DNA from: Nepenthes gracilis
Taxonomy: Eukaryota > Streptophyta > Magnoliopsida > Caryophyllales > Nepenthaceae
NCBI GenBank assembly: GCA_033239525.1
Contig: BSYO01000005.1
Span: 3,196,001-3,260,000 of the forward strand
Length of the DNA: 64,000 bases
Reading direction: 5' to 3'
Positions 62,601-64,000 of the stretch are shown one piece after another (position 1 is the first letter of the stretch; each line of letters starts with the position of its first letter). The position numbers and the translations under genes were made by a program. The notes below the pieces were generated by a model. The model worked only from the letters and a program-made list of their open reading frames with translations, was not told the origin of the DNA and made no database searches.

Positions 62601-63715
62601 GAGTTTAATATTTTCAATATAAAAACAAATGCTTTACTTCCATCTGAAAGTTTGACAGAGTATGAAATCTAGACCTTGTAATCAGCATATAACGAGGGAT
62701 CACATATCATATGATCTGTGGCCCCAGTGTCCAGAATCCATACATGCTGATTATCTTTATGATGCTTATGGAAGGGAGAAACAATAAAAATATTACCAGT
62801 CATGTCGGCAGCCTTCAGCTGCTCGATAATCGAGTCAAACATGGGCTGAATTATTTTGACAGCAGCATCCTTCAATTGAATTAAGTTCATGAGTTGTTTG
62901 AATTGAGTTTTAGTCAGTGCAACTCTGTCACCACTGTTTCCTTCTTGATCGATGTGAGGTTTGAAGTTAGACATGTTGGAAAAAGGGGTTATGTTCTCAG
63001 TTTTGCCATGAAACTTGTGATTCAGTGGAAAGCCATGTAACAAGTAGCATTTTTTAACAATATGCCCGGTTTTGTTACAGTAAGAATACACGGGCGCATC
63101 AGCATTGCCAAGTTTGAAGCACTATTGAACAGAATGCCCTGCGATCTTACAGTGAACGCAGAAAAGTCTATCTTTCTTGACAGGGTGATTGGTCTTCACA
63201 TTGTATTTGAAAGAATTAGGGTTTCGTTTGGCAGTTAAGGCTACCGTGTTCAAAATCTGGGTGACAGACAGCATTTGGTGCTGTTGTTCTTGTTGCTGAA
63301 TAACCGAGAACACTCGGTTAACAGAGGGAAAAGGGTCCATCATCATGATTTGGTCCCGGGCATTAGAGTAGGAATCGTTTAATCCCATCAAAAATTGTAT
63401 AACGCAATCACGTTGGCATTTGTCAGCAAGAATTTTCATCTTGCCGCAATCACAGTTTGGGAGAGGATCATGAATCAAGAGTTCATCCCACAAAGTTTTG
63501 AGTTTACCATAATACATGCTTACAGAGTCCTGTTCTTGCAGCAGGCTGGCCAACGATTCCTTCAATTGAAAAATTTGTGGCCCGTTCTGTTGGGTAAACC
63601 TGTCGCGCAATTCATTCTAGATTTCAAAAACATCATCGATGAATACAACGCTGGATTTAATTGATGGGCTAACCGAGTTTTGGATCCAGGAAACAACCAT
63701 ATCGTTGCTGTTGGA
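59700..63715 (-). pseudogene. second Copia gag-pol, nearly complete, few breaks
   Basis: Order on the minus strand: gag (63715-63122, LRDRFTQQNGPQIFQLKE and LMGLNDSYSNARDQI); two zinc knuckles split by one TAG at 63120 (CVHCKIAGH, then YSYCNKTGHIVKKC); protease at 62750-62720 (WILDTGATDHM); integrase zinc and core 62521-61961 (MWHCRLGHISHSKL, CSVCYMAKQ, IHCDIWRPFSEISYDGYRYF); RT 61232-60345 ([27 protein letters not shown] then a TAG, then VYADDIIVA); RNase H to about 59856 ([11 protein letters not shown]). There is a frameshift near 60340 and others in the 3' third. This is a different family from the Copia at 16 kb and is less decayed. It continues past the right edge. Confidence 0.88.
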
Positions 63716-63736
63716 AATCTCTCCCATGAAGAAGCT

Positions 63737-63812
63737 CCGGTCAACGGGATGTTGACCGGATTGACGGTCAACATGACGTTGACCGGAAGGGCGGTCAACT
63801 AAATATTGACCA
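63737..63812. repeat. 27-bp tandem repeat of paired GGTCAA/TTGACC sites
   Basis: Three units with a strict 27-bp period. GGTCAA starts at 63739, 63766 and 63793. TTGACC starts at 63752, 63779 and 63806. Each pair is an inverted repeat with a 7-base spacer. It lies upstream of the recognisable gag of the second Copia element. TTGACC is a W-box core, the site bound by WRKY factors. Confidence 0.85.
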
Positions 63813-64000
63813 GCTCATTAAGGCAATTCAGAGCACCTGCCTTGATTAAAGGGGAGTTGGTTGACCTGCCTATTTAGGTAACCTTTGAAAATCCAAGACC
63901 TTCGGCTGCTGCAAGCATGCGTCGTCTACTGCTAGGCTGATAAATACCTCTTGGGAACCGTACGCCTACCACAAGGAAGAACGTGCTGGCTCGGCGGCTG

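Overview
The window is plant nuclear DNA, almost certainly from a eudicot. Evidence for this is the intron-rich pyridoxal kinase gene with GT-AG splice sites, the R2R3-MYB gene with the standard two introns, AT-rich intergenic DNA, and a heavy load of Ty1/Copia and Ty3/Gypsy LTR retrotransposons, MITEs and microsatellites. I do not name a species.

Layout. 1-790: gag start and LTR of a minus-strand Gypsy-like element. 1583-12638 (minus): first eight coding exons of a pyridoxal kinase (SOS4 type); its 3' exons are not in the window. 13365-13580 (plus): first exon of a divergent gene for a secreted saposin-B-like protein, with a damaged splice donor and no downstream exons seen. 14.1-14.95 kb: LTR-like remnant. 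16095-22432: complete but decayed Copia element (minus) with both LTRs. 23.4-28.9 kb: decayed, rearranged Gypsy element (minus). 29652-30833 (plus): intact single-exon trihelix-like transcription factor. 30.8-45 kb: mostly non-coding, with a solo LTR (34758-36186, perfect GGTAT duplication), a Mutator-type MITE (39332-40020, perfect 9-bp duplication) and a few weak exon-like stretches. 45.0-46.8 kb: two diverged LTR copies of the family that also made the solo LTR and the 28-kb LTR. 47965-53013 (plus): a Gypsy insertion whose sequence is interleaved with copies of its own flanks. 55650-58360 (plus): R2R3-MYB repressor of the MYBC2/FaMYB1 clade. 59.4-64 kb: second Copia element (minus), running off the right edge.

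Three genes look functional or potentially so: the kinase (vitamin B6 salvage), the trihelix-like factor, and the MYB repressor (flavonoid control). Nothing suggests they act together; they are neighbours separated by transposons.

The most unusual signal is the interleaving at 48-53 kb, repeated on a small scale in the left LTR of the Copia element at 16.1 kb. Short blocks of transposon alternate with short blocks of the DNA flanking the insertion, largely in collinear order. I think this is most likely a consensus of an allele carrying the insertion and an allele lacking it, not a natural structure. That is an inference, and raw reads would settle it. It also means that frameshifts inside these two elements should not be read as mutations without checking.
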